Positions 1 to 5,201 of a DNA stretch of 5,201 bases are shown piece by piece. A program made the position numbers and the translations under genes. Within the stretch, counting starts at the first letter, position 1; every line of letters starts with the position of its first letter. The notes below the pieces were generated by a model. That model worked only from the letters and a program-made list of their open reading frames with translations. It ran no database searches and was not told the origin of the DNA. Origin of the DNA: an uncultured bacterium (GTDB lineage Bacteria > Hydrogenedentota > Hydrogenedentia > Hydrogenedentales > JAEUWI01); the NCBI GenBank assembly GCA_937895305.1, contig CALAXS010000430.1:1-5201 (forward strand). Reading direction: 5' to 3'.

Positions 1-636
1 CGAATTGGTGATCAATGTGATCAACCCAACACGGGTGTGCTCATGGTCGATGGGCTTTCGGTCTATCCTGAATACCTGAGTGAGTCACGGGTTCTGACCT
101 GCCTTTCCAGTCCTGATGCCGTGGAGCGGGTCCAGTCCGGAATATGGAATCGTCCAGACGGTCCCAATGGTAGTCGTATGAATGGCTCCACCAATCCATG
201 TCTCTTGAGTTCCATCTCCTACTTTTATACCGGATTTCTACTGGAAGGCCGGTGGATTGAAGAGCCGGGCACCGGGGATGTTTCCACTATGTTTCTGGAT
301 TCCTTTTCCAATCTCTTCACTGGCAACGTGGAACTCCTGGAAAACACCTGGACCTATGAGGATGATTTCGGGCAGATCCATAATGTGATGCGCCTGAAGG
401 AGGGGATTGAACGTTTTCTGATTACAGATATCAACAATCCATCGCAGGCGAACATTGCGCAGAGTGCGATTCCGGCAATGTTTGACCGGATTGATATGGA
501 TCCCATGGGCTTTAACCACTTGCCCGGTGGCGGAAATATCCTCTACATGGATGGGCATGTCTCTTTCGAGAAGTACCCGGGCGATTTCCCTATTAACCGT
601 ACATGGGCCGATGTTGTTGATCGATTGAATCTGTAG
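1..636 (+). CDS. H-X-DG domain pseudopilin-like protein (5' partial)
   Basis: The frame is open from the first base of the window to a TAG at 634-636, so this is the C-terminal 211 residues of a gene that begins upstream; the ATG at 37 is an internal Met. The visible part contains 'VYPEYL' (from base 61), then 'VLTCLSSPDA', and near the end 'NHLPGGGNILYMDGHV' (bases 514-561). That layout is typical of the prepilin-type 'H-X9-DG' processing-associated proteins (DUF1559-like), which are abundant in Planctomycetota, Lentisphaerota and Hydrogenedentota. Those proteins carry an N-terminal prepilin cleavage/methylation segment with one membrane helix, which here would lie outside the window. Here His (517-519) and Asp-Gly (550-555) are separated by ten residues, not nine. 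Such proteins are thought to be exported through a type II/type IV-pilus-like route; their job is unknown. The gene converges on the ankyrin gene with a 12-base gap. The family call is fairly secure, the function is not. Confidence -1.
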   Translation, partial: RIGDQCDQPNTGVLMVDGLSVYPEYLSESRVLTCLSSPDAVERVQSGIWNRPDGPNGSRMNGSTNPCLLSSISYFYTGFLLEGRWIEEPGTGDVSTMFLDSFSNLFTGNVELLENTWTYEDDFGQIHNVMRLKEGIERFLITDINNPSQANIAQSAIPAMFDRIDMDPMGFNHLPGGGNILYMDGHVSFEKYPGDFPINRTWADVVDRLNL

Positions 637-648
637 CAACTGCCCGAA

Positions 649-1461
649 TCAGTTCGCATTCGCCCACAGAAAACGCGCCAGGACTTCGTCATTCTTTTCC
701 ATGGCCATGTCAAAGGGTGTTTTCTGATTGCCATTGTACTGCGTCAGATTCGCTCCGCTCAGAATAAACTGCTGGGCCAGGTCAACGTTGCCTGAACCCG
801 CCAAGAGGTGGAGCGGTGTATCACCATCCTTGTTCGCCACATTCACATCAGCACCTTTACGCAACAGGGTGCTACAGACCCCCAGGTTTCCCTTTTGCAT
901 TGCGAGAAGCAGCGGTGTTCTTCCTTCCTGATCTTTCTGATTTACATCAGGCTTACCATGTTGTGCTGTTGTGGACCAGTCCATCAATAACTTGTCGATG
1001 AGATCGGGCGAGGCCTTCCAGGCAGCCATGTGCAGCGCGGTCCACCCTTCAGGGGTGCTCCGGTTAATGATGCCGCCATAGCTGAGCACAAGGTCAAGCA
1101 TGAGCGTATTGTTTCGCCACGCAGCGAGGTGTACTGCGTCCCACCCCTTTTTCGTGGTCATCGTCGGATCCCCACGATATTGGAGGAGGAGCTTGGTCAT
1201 GGCCAGATCATCTGATTTCACAGCATGGTGCAGGGGCGTTAAGCCATCCGCATCCGTATTGTTGACCTTGGCCCCGGATTCGATAATCAATTTTTCGGCC
1301 ACCTCAACATCACCGGAACGCACCACCGTATGAATCTCTGCGTAGCCGTGCATGTCCCGCTTATTATCAATACCGGGGTTGCACCCCAGAAAAAGTAGAA
1401 GGATTAGGGTCATACCCAAGGCTGGTATACTCTGGCGGGGTACTGAATTTACTGTAGCCAT
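649..1461 (-). CDS. Ankyrin-repeat lipoprotein
   Basis: 270 residues. The N-terminus has Arg9, a hydrophobic run at 15-26 and 'LFLGC' with Cys27, which reads as a type II signal peptide and a slightly atypical lipobox (Phe at -3, Leu at -2). The mature protein would be lipid-anchored; Asn at +2 favours the outer membrane if Lol rules apply. The rest is ankyrin repeats: a weak one at about 40-71, then clear ones starting at 72 (DGLTPLHHAV), 105 (KGWDAVHLAAW), 138 (EGWTALHMAAW), 179 (EGRTPLLLAM) and 212 (DGDTPLHLLA), and a C-terminal cap from 245. Repeat starts are 33 residues apart except for the 41-residue repeat at 138-178, which has an insert. Ankyrin arrays bind other proteins; no partner or catalytic domain is visible. 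The start is supported by AAAGGAA six bases upstream; Met17 has no such site and would lose Arg9. The methyltransferase gene diverges from it across 47 bases. Confidence -1.
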   Translation of the reverse strand: MATVNSVPRQSIPALGMTLILLLFLGCNPGIDNKRDMHGYAEIHTVVRSGDVEVAEKLIIESGAKVNNTDADGLTPLHHAVKSDDLAMTKLLLQYRGDPTMTTKKGWDAVHLAAWRNNTLMLDLVLSYGGIINRSTPEGWTALHMAAWKASPDLIDKLLMDWSTTAQHGKPDVNQKDQEGRTPLLLAMQKGNLGVCSTLLRKGADVNVANKDGDTPLHLLAGSGNVDLAQQFILSGANLTQYNGNQKTPFDMAMEKNDEVLARFLWANAN

Positions 1462-1466
1462 CTTGA

Positions 1467-1473
1467 TTCCTTT
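1467..1473 (-). promoter_or_regulatory. Ribosome binding site of the ankyrin lipoprotein gene
   Basis: On the minus strand the sequence before the start reads AAAGGAATCAAG-ATG, placing an AAGGA core about six bases ahead of the ATG at 1461. This decides between Met1 and the internal Met17 in favour of Met1. Confidence -1.
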
Positions 1474-1478
1474 ATTAC

Positions 1479-1497
1479 GCTGCTTCAGAATAGCAGC
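1479..1497. repeat. GC-rich palindrome in a divergent intergenic region
   Basis: GCTGCTtcagaatAGCAGC has perfect six-base arms around a seven-base spacer. It sits in the middle of the 47-base gap between the divergent ankyrin lipoprotein and methyltransferase genes, where both promoters or both leaders must lie. It could be an operator for a dimeric regulator or a leader hairpin; no known regulator site is recognised. The symmetry is directly visible, the function is inference. Confidence -1.
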
Positions 1498-1508
1498 CTA
1501 ATCATAAC

Positions 1509-2258
1509 ATGACTGGAGTGAATCGCAAAGCTGTGAAGCCGGAAGAATATAAAACGCTCTTTGAAGAGGAAAACCGCCATTGGTGGTACAAAGGTCTTCA
1601 TGCTCTGGTTCTGGATACCTTGGCGCGCCAGGGACCGCCCCTACCCCATCACCTTGTCGATGTGGGTTGTGGGACCGGGGGCATCCTTTCGCGGGTTGAA
1701 GGGGATTGCACATGCACAGGACTGGACCTTTCCCCCCTGGCGCTGGGCCATGCAAAGCAGCGGTCCATTACACAGTTGCTACAGGCTTCCGCAGAGGCCA
1801 TCCCCCTTGCGGCAGGATGCGCCGATACCGTCTTATCCCTGGATGTTTTATATCATCGACAGGTGAATGATCCGCAGGGTGCCTTTCATGAGTTGGCACG
1901 CATCACGCGGCCGGGTGGGATTTTGTTGTGTAACGTACCCGCCTACCCCTGGCTGTATTCTGCCCATGACCGTGCTGTGGAAACCGGACGTCGCTTCACA
2001 CGAAAGACCCTGCGTGCGACCATGGCAGGAACGGGATGGCAGATTCAGCGCATGACCCACTGGAACAGTATATTGTTTCCACTCGCGGCAGCATCGCGAC
2101 TATTGAGGCGTAATGCTACCGACTCGGATCTGCAACGGCCCGGTGCATTGGAGCAAGGACTGGGCGAATTCGCGTTAGGGCTGGAACGACAATGGTTGAA
2201 GGTAGGCACACTGGCATTCGGCCTGTCCATCTTCTGCGTGGCTATTCGCGAAGACTGA
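1509..2258 (+). CDS. Class I SAM-dependent methyltransferase
   Basis: 249 residues, probably cytoplasmic. An N-terminal 'EEENRHWWYKG' (19-29) is the H-W-W-Y lead-in common to one Methyltransf_11/25-type subgroup. Motif I, the SAM-binding glycine loop, is 'LVDVGCGTGG' at 49-58; the acidic end of strand 2 is 'GLDLSP' (Asp73); 'ASAEAIPL' (93-100) and 'ADTVLSLDVLYH' (105-116) match motifs II/III; 'ITRPGGILLCNVPAY' (132-146) is the strand 5 region. A conserved tail follows: 'HDRAVETGRRFTRKTLR' (153-169), then 'HWNSILFPLAAASRLLRR' (184-201), probably an amphipathic or membrane-touching helix. In this family similar proteins often occur near lipid- or glycan-linked sugar genes, but no such neighbour is present here, so the substrate is unknown. 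The start is the least certain point: no good Shine-Dalgarno precedes the ATG at 1509, and in-frame GTG codons at 1518 and 1533 are alternatives. It converges on the reductase gene with a five-base gap. The fold is confident, the specificity is not. Confidence -1.
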   Translation: MTGVNRKAVKPEEYKTLFEEENRHWWYKGLHALVLDTLARQGPPLPHHLVDVGCGTGGILSRVEGDCTCTGLDLSPLALGHAKQRSITQLLQASAEAIPLAAGCADTVLSLDVLYHRQVNDPQGAFHELARITRPGGILLCNVPAYPWLYSAHDRAVETGRRFTRKTLRATMAGTGWQIQRMTHWNSILFPLAAASRLLRRNATDSDLQRPGALEQGLGEFALGLERQWLKVGTLAFGLSIFCVAIRED

Positions 2259-2263
2259 TGTGT

Positions 2264-3436
2264 CTATTCATCGTCCTGCTGTAATCGTTTAACCTGCGCA
2301 CCTACCAGTGCAGCATGGGTCTCTGCCAGTACACCGGGGATGCGATTGGCAAAGGGAGAATCCTTCAGGGCCGTCGTAAAGTCGAGGCTCTTCGCCTCTG
2401 CAGCATTGTTACCGGGAAACCAGCTCCCTGCTTCGTTGAGGAGGTTATAGCGCATCTTGGCGTAGTCCTCCATGTCGAAGGCCTTGAGCAGATTATGCAG
2501 TCGCAGTACGACCTGCATGTTTATCTCGCCAGGCGTGTTGTACCACTGCGGCAGGCCGTCGTAACAATGCTTGTACCAGTCTTCGCCCAGCGCTTCATGG
2601 GCCGCTGCATCAACACGCGCCAGAATGGGTGCAATTTCCGCAGCAGCGTTTTCGCTCTTTGTTGCCGTTTCCAGATGAATCTCAAAGTCTTCAGGGCAAG
2701 ACACACCACAACTCAATGTATGTACTTCACTACGCGCCAAGCAATAGAGCCCGTTAAAAACCATGGGATGTAAAGGTGAACAGAGGTCGACCATTTTAGC
2801 GGAGGGTTCGTAGAGCTTCCCCCCCTTGTCGTTGGGGCTGATGATAAAGACCCCCATGTCGCGCTGGGTTGCAGCTTCGATAGCGGCCCAGTTGTCCTGT
2901 TGGACGTAGTACCAGTGAAGGTTAATGTACTCGAAGAGATCCGTTTCAATGGTTTTGACCAGCGATTCACAAAGCCCGTGGGTAGAAAATCCGATGTGAC
3001 GGATACGCCCTTCGGCCTTCCACTTCTGTGCGACATCGAAGCATTTTTTTGTGCGTTCCAATTCTACATCGTTATTGATGCCGTGGAAGGCGAATAAATC
3101 GACATAGTCCAGATTGAGAAGGCCCATGGATTTTTCAAAGGTGGCGATGAATTTATCGACATCGTCTTCGGGCCCCACCTTCGTCTGAATTATCATTTCG
3201 TGACGAGGCAAGGTCGGCAGTATTTTACCCAGCTGATACTCGCTGGTGCCGTATCCCCGCGCGGTTTCAATATGGTTGATACCCAACTCCAGCGAGCGAT
3301 GGATGCAGGCCTCCAGATTCTTTTGGCAGTCCTCCTCAACTGGAACATCGTCCGTAAAGGATTGTTGATAGCGCATACCCCCGCAACTGATGACAGGGAT
3401 TTGCAGTTCTGTTTTACCAAAGCGACGATACTTCAT
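2264..3436 (-). CDS. Aldo/keto reductase with cysteine-depleted ferredoxin-like C-terminus
   Basis: 390 residues, cytoplasmic. The N-terminal 'MKYRRFGKTELQIPVISCGG' and 'GINHIETARGYGTSEYQLG' (52-70) mark an NAD(P)H-dependent aldo/keto reductase barrel of the COG1453 type. The catalytic tetrad maps to Glu57 (normally Asp), Tyr62, Lys86 ('IQTKVG') and His118 ('FAFHGIN'). 'IRHIGFSTHG' (145-154), 'LHWYYVQQ' (173-180) and 'FIISPNDKGGKLYEP' (197-211) continue the barrel. Relatives end in a 4Fe-4S domain; here the matching region 'HCYDGLPQWYNTPGEIN' (290-306) ... 'YAKMRYNLL' ... 'SWFPGN' (338-343) ... 'RIPGVLAETHAAL' keeps the surrounding residues but only Cys291 remains. It should therefore not bind iron-sulfur clusters. 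From memory, similar cysteine-free members occur elsewhere, for example in cyanobacteria, so this may be a stable subfamily. The start has GGAAGGA six bases upstream. The substrate is unknown. Neighbours give no pathway clue: it converges on the methyltransferase gene and diverges from the Asp-box gene across 127 bases. Confidence -1.
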   Translation of the reverse strand: MKYRRFGKTELQIPVISCGGMRYQQSFTDDVPVEEDCQKNLEACIHRSLELGINHIETARGYGTSEYQLGKILPTLPRHEMIIQTKVGPEDDVDKFIATFEKSMGLLNLDYVDLFAFHGINNDVELERTKKCFDVAQKWKAEGRIRHIGFSTHGLCESLVKTIETDLFEYINLHWYYVQQDNWAAIEAATQRDMGVFIISPNDKGGKLYEPSAKMVDLCSPLHPMVFNGLYCLARSEVHTLSCGVSCPEDFEIHLETATKSENAAAEIAPILARVDAAAHEALGEDWYKHCYDGLPQWYNTPGEINMQVVLRLHNLLKAFDMEDYAKMRYNLLNEAGSWFPGNNAAEAKSLDFTTALKDSPFANRIPGVLAETHAALVGAQVKRLQQDDE

Positions 3437-3442
3437 GGATAT

Positions 3443-3449
3443 TCCTTCC
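3443..3449 (-). promoter_or_regulatory. Ribosome binding site of the aldo/keto reductase gene
   Basis: On the minus strand GGAAGGAATATCC-ATG puts a strong GGAAGGA site six bases before the ATG at 3436, supporting that start. Confidence -1.
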
Positions 3450-3534
3450 GGTACGCGGTTACGGGGACCATTCTGCCATATTCGGACCGGGTGAGAAAAG
3501 GTTCGTTGGGTCCCTGCACTTTTAGTCCTTGAAA

Positions 3535-3540
3535 TATGCT
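3535..3540 (+). promoter_or_regulatory. Possible -10 element for the Asp-box gene
   Basis: TATGCT lies 23 bases before the start codon in the divergent gap and matches a sigma70-type -10 at four of six positions. No convincing -35 hexamer lies 16-18 bases upstream, so this is a weak candidate. The rest of the 127-base gap (3437-3563) holds no clear operator or riboswitch. Confidence -1.
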
Positions 3541-3551
3541 AAACTATTTCT

Positions 3552-3557
3552 GGGGAG
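3552..3557 (+). promoter_or_regulatory. Ribosome binding site of the Asp-box gene
   Basis: GGGGAG is followed by the six bases catata and then the ATG at 3564. The spacing is ideal for this ATG and too long (12 bases) for the second in-frame ATG at 3570, which decides the start. Confidence -1.
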
Positions 3558-3563
3558 CATATA

Positions 3564-5024
3564 ATGTTCATGAAAATTGGCTTCACAATCCTCCTCTTGG
3601 GGGTGTCGGCACTCTGCGGAAGCGGTTCCGCCCAACCTATAGTGGGGGAAATACATCCCCTGGTCTTTGATAATCATGAGGATATTGGCAGTCTGCGTTC
3701 TACCCATATTCTAAGTGACGGGGAGGGTCATGTTGTGGTGTTCTGGAATGGCGAACTGTGGGCATTGAGCGATTTTTCGACTATTTTCGCACGGGAGTCG
3801 TTTGATTATGGGATTACCTGGTCAGAGCTGCCCATGGTAGAGCGGGAAGTCCAGGCCCTGCTTGATTTTCAGGGTTTTCAGTTTCTGCACAGTGAATTTT
3901 TACCCGACGATAAAATTCGCCTCTTTGCTGGTGTGGAACTCAACCAGCTTTTTGTATTCCCCTGGCTTGAGATCAATACAATTACCTATGATTCAGGAAA
4001 TACACCCTTGGTAACACGGGAAGATTTTGAACGAGGCTTGTATGTTAATCATCCTTCTCAAAGCCAACGAATGATAACCGTTGAACCCGATATGTATCGA
4101 TTGTTTTTCTCAATTTACGATGGTCCAGCAGCTTGGCAGACGACCACCAGTGATGGCGGGGCGACCTGGACGGCACTGGAGGATTCGCCCATTGTTGCTG
4201 AGTCGGTGTCGGGTTTCGGAGACATTCAGTATGCTAATCACCCGGACGGGTCTATTGGGGCTCTGTGGGAAAATCATGACAGTTCCGGGAATTTTAACGG
4301 TGGCCTTCACTTTGCCCGTTCCACCGATCAGGGGGCAACCTGGGTCTACACCGATGGTGTCGGGGGAGCTTCCCTTCCAGGGCGGAACAGACCCCAACTG
4401 GCCTTCTCCAACGGAACCTGGCTCGGTGTATTTCATCACTACCCCTATGCTCCGGGCACCAATACGGTTCATAATATCTACACAGTGCGCTCCACCGATA
4501 ACGGAGCGACCTGGACAGCACCCACGCCTGTGCATATAAACAATCTGCCCGTAGATGAAGCCCTTGATAGTAATATGAAATTATTAGCTCTCAATAACAC
4601 CTTTGTCGTGGCCTGGCTCTCCAACAATAATTTACCAGAAAGCACCGATACCCCTATCAATCTACTCTACACCTACTCTGAGAACCATGGAGCAACGTGG
4701 GCATCTGCCACGCTACTGGCCGACAATGCTGACAATTCATTTACGTTCAATTATGAAGATCCTTTTGATATTGACTATCTGGGTAATGATCAGTTTTTCA
4801 TTAGCTGGCGTGGTGAGCAGGAAAATATTAACCTGGATCCCCTTACAGGGGTTTACTACACCACGCTCACCTTCCCTGACCTCTTCCCGGAGCCCGTTCC
4901 CATGCCGCTCATCGGTGCGGAAGGAAAACCGGTGCAAACGCTAATCCACCTGGGAGCCATCCTCCTCCTCTTCTGCGGACTCTTTGTCGTTTCCATTCGG
5001 ACAATGAAATCATCTGCCTCTTAG
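3564..5024 (+). CDS. Secreted Asp-box (sialidase-like) beta-propeller with C-terminal membrane anchor
   Basis: 486 residues. A Sec signal peptide (Lys4, hydrophobic 5-18, likely cleavage after 'SGSA' at residue 23) is followed by a propeller. Asp boxes (S/T-x-D-x-G-x-T-W) are seen at 79 (SFDYGITW), 195 (TSDGGATW), 253 (STDQGATW) and 310 (STDNGATW); degenerate ones at 141 (TYDSGNTP) and 372 (SENHGATW). Six boxes 54-62 residues apart predict six blades, as in GH33 sialidases and other BNR proteins. The sialidase Arg-Ile-Pro motif and a full catalytic set could not be recognised, so sialidase activity is unproven; a glycan-binding or structural surface role is equally possible. The C-terminus has 'PEPVPMPLIG' (442-451), a hydrophobic helix at about 460-478 and a basic tail (Arg479, Lys482), resembling a sorting or tail-anchor signal. 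The gene diverges from the reductase gene and seems monocistronic; a weak hairpin begins at its stop codon. The fold is confident, the activity is not. Confidence -1.
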   Translation: MFMKIGFTILLLGVSALCGSGSAQPIVGEIHPLVFDNHEDIGSLRSTHILSDGEGHVVVFWNGELWALSDFSTIFARESFDYGITWSELPMVEREVQALLDFQGFQFLHSEFLPDDKIRLFAGVELNQLFVFPWLEINTITYDSGNTPLVTREDFERGLYVNHPSQSQRMITVEPDMYRLFFSIYDGPAAWQTTTSDGGATWTALEDSPIVAESVSGFGDIQYANHPDGSIGALWENHDSSGNFNGGLHFARSTDQGATWVYTDGVGGASLPGRNRPQLAFSNGTWLGVFHHYPYAPGTNTVHNIYTVRSTDNGATWTAPTPVHINNLPVDEALDSNMKLLALNNTFVVAWLSNNNLPESTDTPINLLYTYSENHGATWASATLLADNADNSFTFNYEDPFDIDYLGNDQFFISWRGEQENINLDPLTGVYYTTLTFPDLFPEPVPMPLIGAEGKPVQTLIHLGAILLLFCGLFVVSIRTMKSSAS

Positions 5025-5054
5025 CGCGTTTTAAGGTTGATATGCGCTACTTTT
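5022..5054 (+). terminator. Weak terminator-like hairpin overlapping the stop codon
   Basis: TAGCGCGT (5022-5029) can pair with ATGCGCTA (5042-5049), giving eight pairs including one G-U, with a 12-base loop. It is followed by C and TTTT (5051-5054). The stop codon of the Asp-box gene forms the base of the stem. The stem is short and the T run has only four bases, so intrinsic termination is possible but weak. Confidence -1.
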
Positions 5055-5152
5055 CACTCATGAGGCCATCGTGAGCAAGAGATTATCCCGTCGGCTCCGC
5101 CTCCTCGCAATTGTAGATGCCTGGTAATTTTCGAGCAGGGTTCTGGCTTTAG

Positions 5153-5179
5153 ACTAAAATCTACAGGTATTGTTTTAGT
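5153..5179. repeat. AT-rich inverted repeat
   Basis: ACTAAAA (5153-5159) and TTTTAGT (5173-5179) are perfect seven-base arms separated by 13 bases. The right arm overlaps the neighbouring dyad at 5168-5187, so the two hairpins could not form together. Its role is unknown; chance is possible in AT-rich sequence. Confidence -1.
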
Positions 5180-5187
5180 GAACAATA
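5168..5187. promoter_or_regulatory. Operator-like dyad near the window end
   Basis: TATTGTTttagtgAACAATA has perfect seven-base arms around a six-base spacer, the size and symmetry of a site for a dimeric helix-turn-helix regulator. It lies in non-coding sequence 144 bases after the last stop codon, probably upstream of a gene beyond the window. No matching regulator or clear promoter hexamers are visible, so the call is tentative. Confidence -1.
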
Positions 5188-5201
5188 ATCGTCATTCCTG
5201 T

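Noticed and set aside
238..639. A 133-codon open frame on the minus strand under the pseudopilin-like gene
   Set aside because: It lies fully antisense to a frame with recognisable family motifs, and its translation shows no domain.
638..654. AACTG/CAGTT inverted repeat at the first convergent junction as a bidirectional terminator
   Set aside because: The arms are only five bases and no T run follows on either strand.
2252..2265. AGAC/GTCT inverted repeat at the second convergent junction
   Set aside because: Four-base arms are expected by chance and there is no T run.
2315..2773. A 152-codon plus-strand frame opposite the reductase gene
   Set aside because: Antisense to a strongly conserved protein, with no recognisable motif.
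3564..3617. Lipoprotein signal at Cys18 of the Asp-box protein
   Set aside because: The residues before it (Ser-Ala-Leu-Cys) have Leu at -1, which does not fit a lipobox; a normal signal peptide cleaved after Ala23 is more likely.
4110..4535. A 141-codon minus-strand frame and a 152-codon plus-strand frame (4081-4539) inside the Asp-box gene
   Set aside because: Both overlap the repeated Asp-box region in other frames; their Gly/Pro/Arg-rich translations are what shadows of such coding sequence look like.
3564..5024. Calling the Asp-box protein a true exo-sialidase
   Set aside because: Asp boxes also occur in non-sialidase propellers, and neither an Arg-Ile-Pro motif nor a complete catalytic set was recognised.
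1..5201. A mobile element, defence system, CRISPR array or biosynthetic cluster
   Set aside because: No transposase, integrase, nuclease, repeat-spacer array or co-directional gene set is present; the five genes are on alternating strands and unrelated in function.

Overview
The window reads as ordinary chromosomal sequence of a free-living bacterium. Mixed base composition, Shine-Dalgarno sites, lipoprotein and Sec signals and a pseudopilin-type protein all fit a Gram-negative-like cell envelope. The best lineage guess is Candidatus Hydrogenedentota or a nearby phylum (Planctomycetota, Lentisphaerota, Sumerlaeota). This rests on the 'VYPEYL ... NH-LPGGGN-LYMDGHV' style of the first protein and on the Asp-box surface protein with a C-terminal anchor. 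It is recalled family style, not a search result.

There are five protein genes on strictly alternating strands. (1) 1-636 (+) is the C-terminal part of a pseudopilin-like protein with an H-X-DG domain, cut by the window edge. (2) 649-1461 (-) is a predicted lipoprotein made of about seven ankyrin repeats. (3) 1509-2258 (+) is a class I SAM-dependent methyltransferase. (4) 2264-3436 (-) is an aldo/keto reductase of the type that usually carries a C-terminal ferredoxin-like domain, but here the cluster cysteines are gone. (5) 3564-5024 (+) is a secreted six-bladed Asp-box (sialidase-like) propeller with a C-terminal membrane anchor. The last 177 bases hold a weak terminator-like hairpin, a questionable 18-codon frame and two overlapping AT-rich inverted repeats. 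No tRNA, rRNA, CRISPR array, insertion sequence or phage gene was seen.

Because neighbours always face opposite ways, no two genes here can share a sense transcript, so there is no operon and no obvious common pathway. The two convergent junctions are only 12 and 5 bases long. The two divergent gaps are 47 bases (with a GC-rich palindrome) and 127 bases. Three of the five products (pseudopilin-like, ankyrin lipoprotein, Asp-box protein) are predicted to sit in or outside the envelope, while the methyltransferase and reductase look cytoplasmic.

I found no convincing new multi-gene system. The items most worth a second look are the aldo/keto reductase with all ferredoxin cysteines but one replaced and a Glu at the usual catalytic Asp, the hidden six-fold Asp-box periodicity and C-terminal anchor of the last protein, and the palindrome between the ankyrin and methyltransferase genes.
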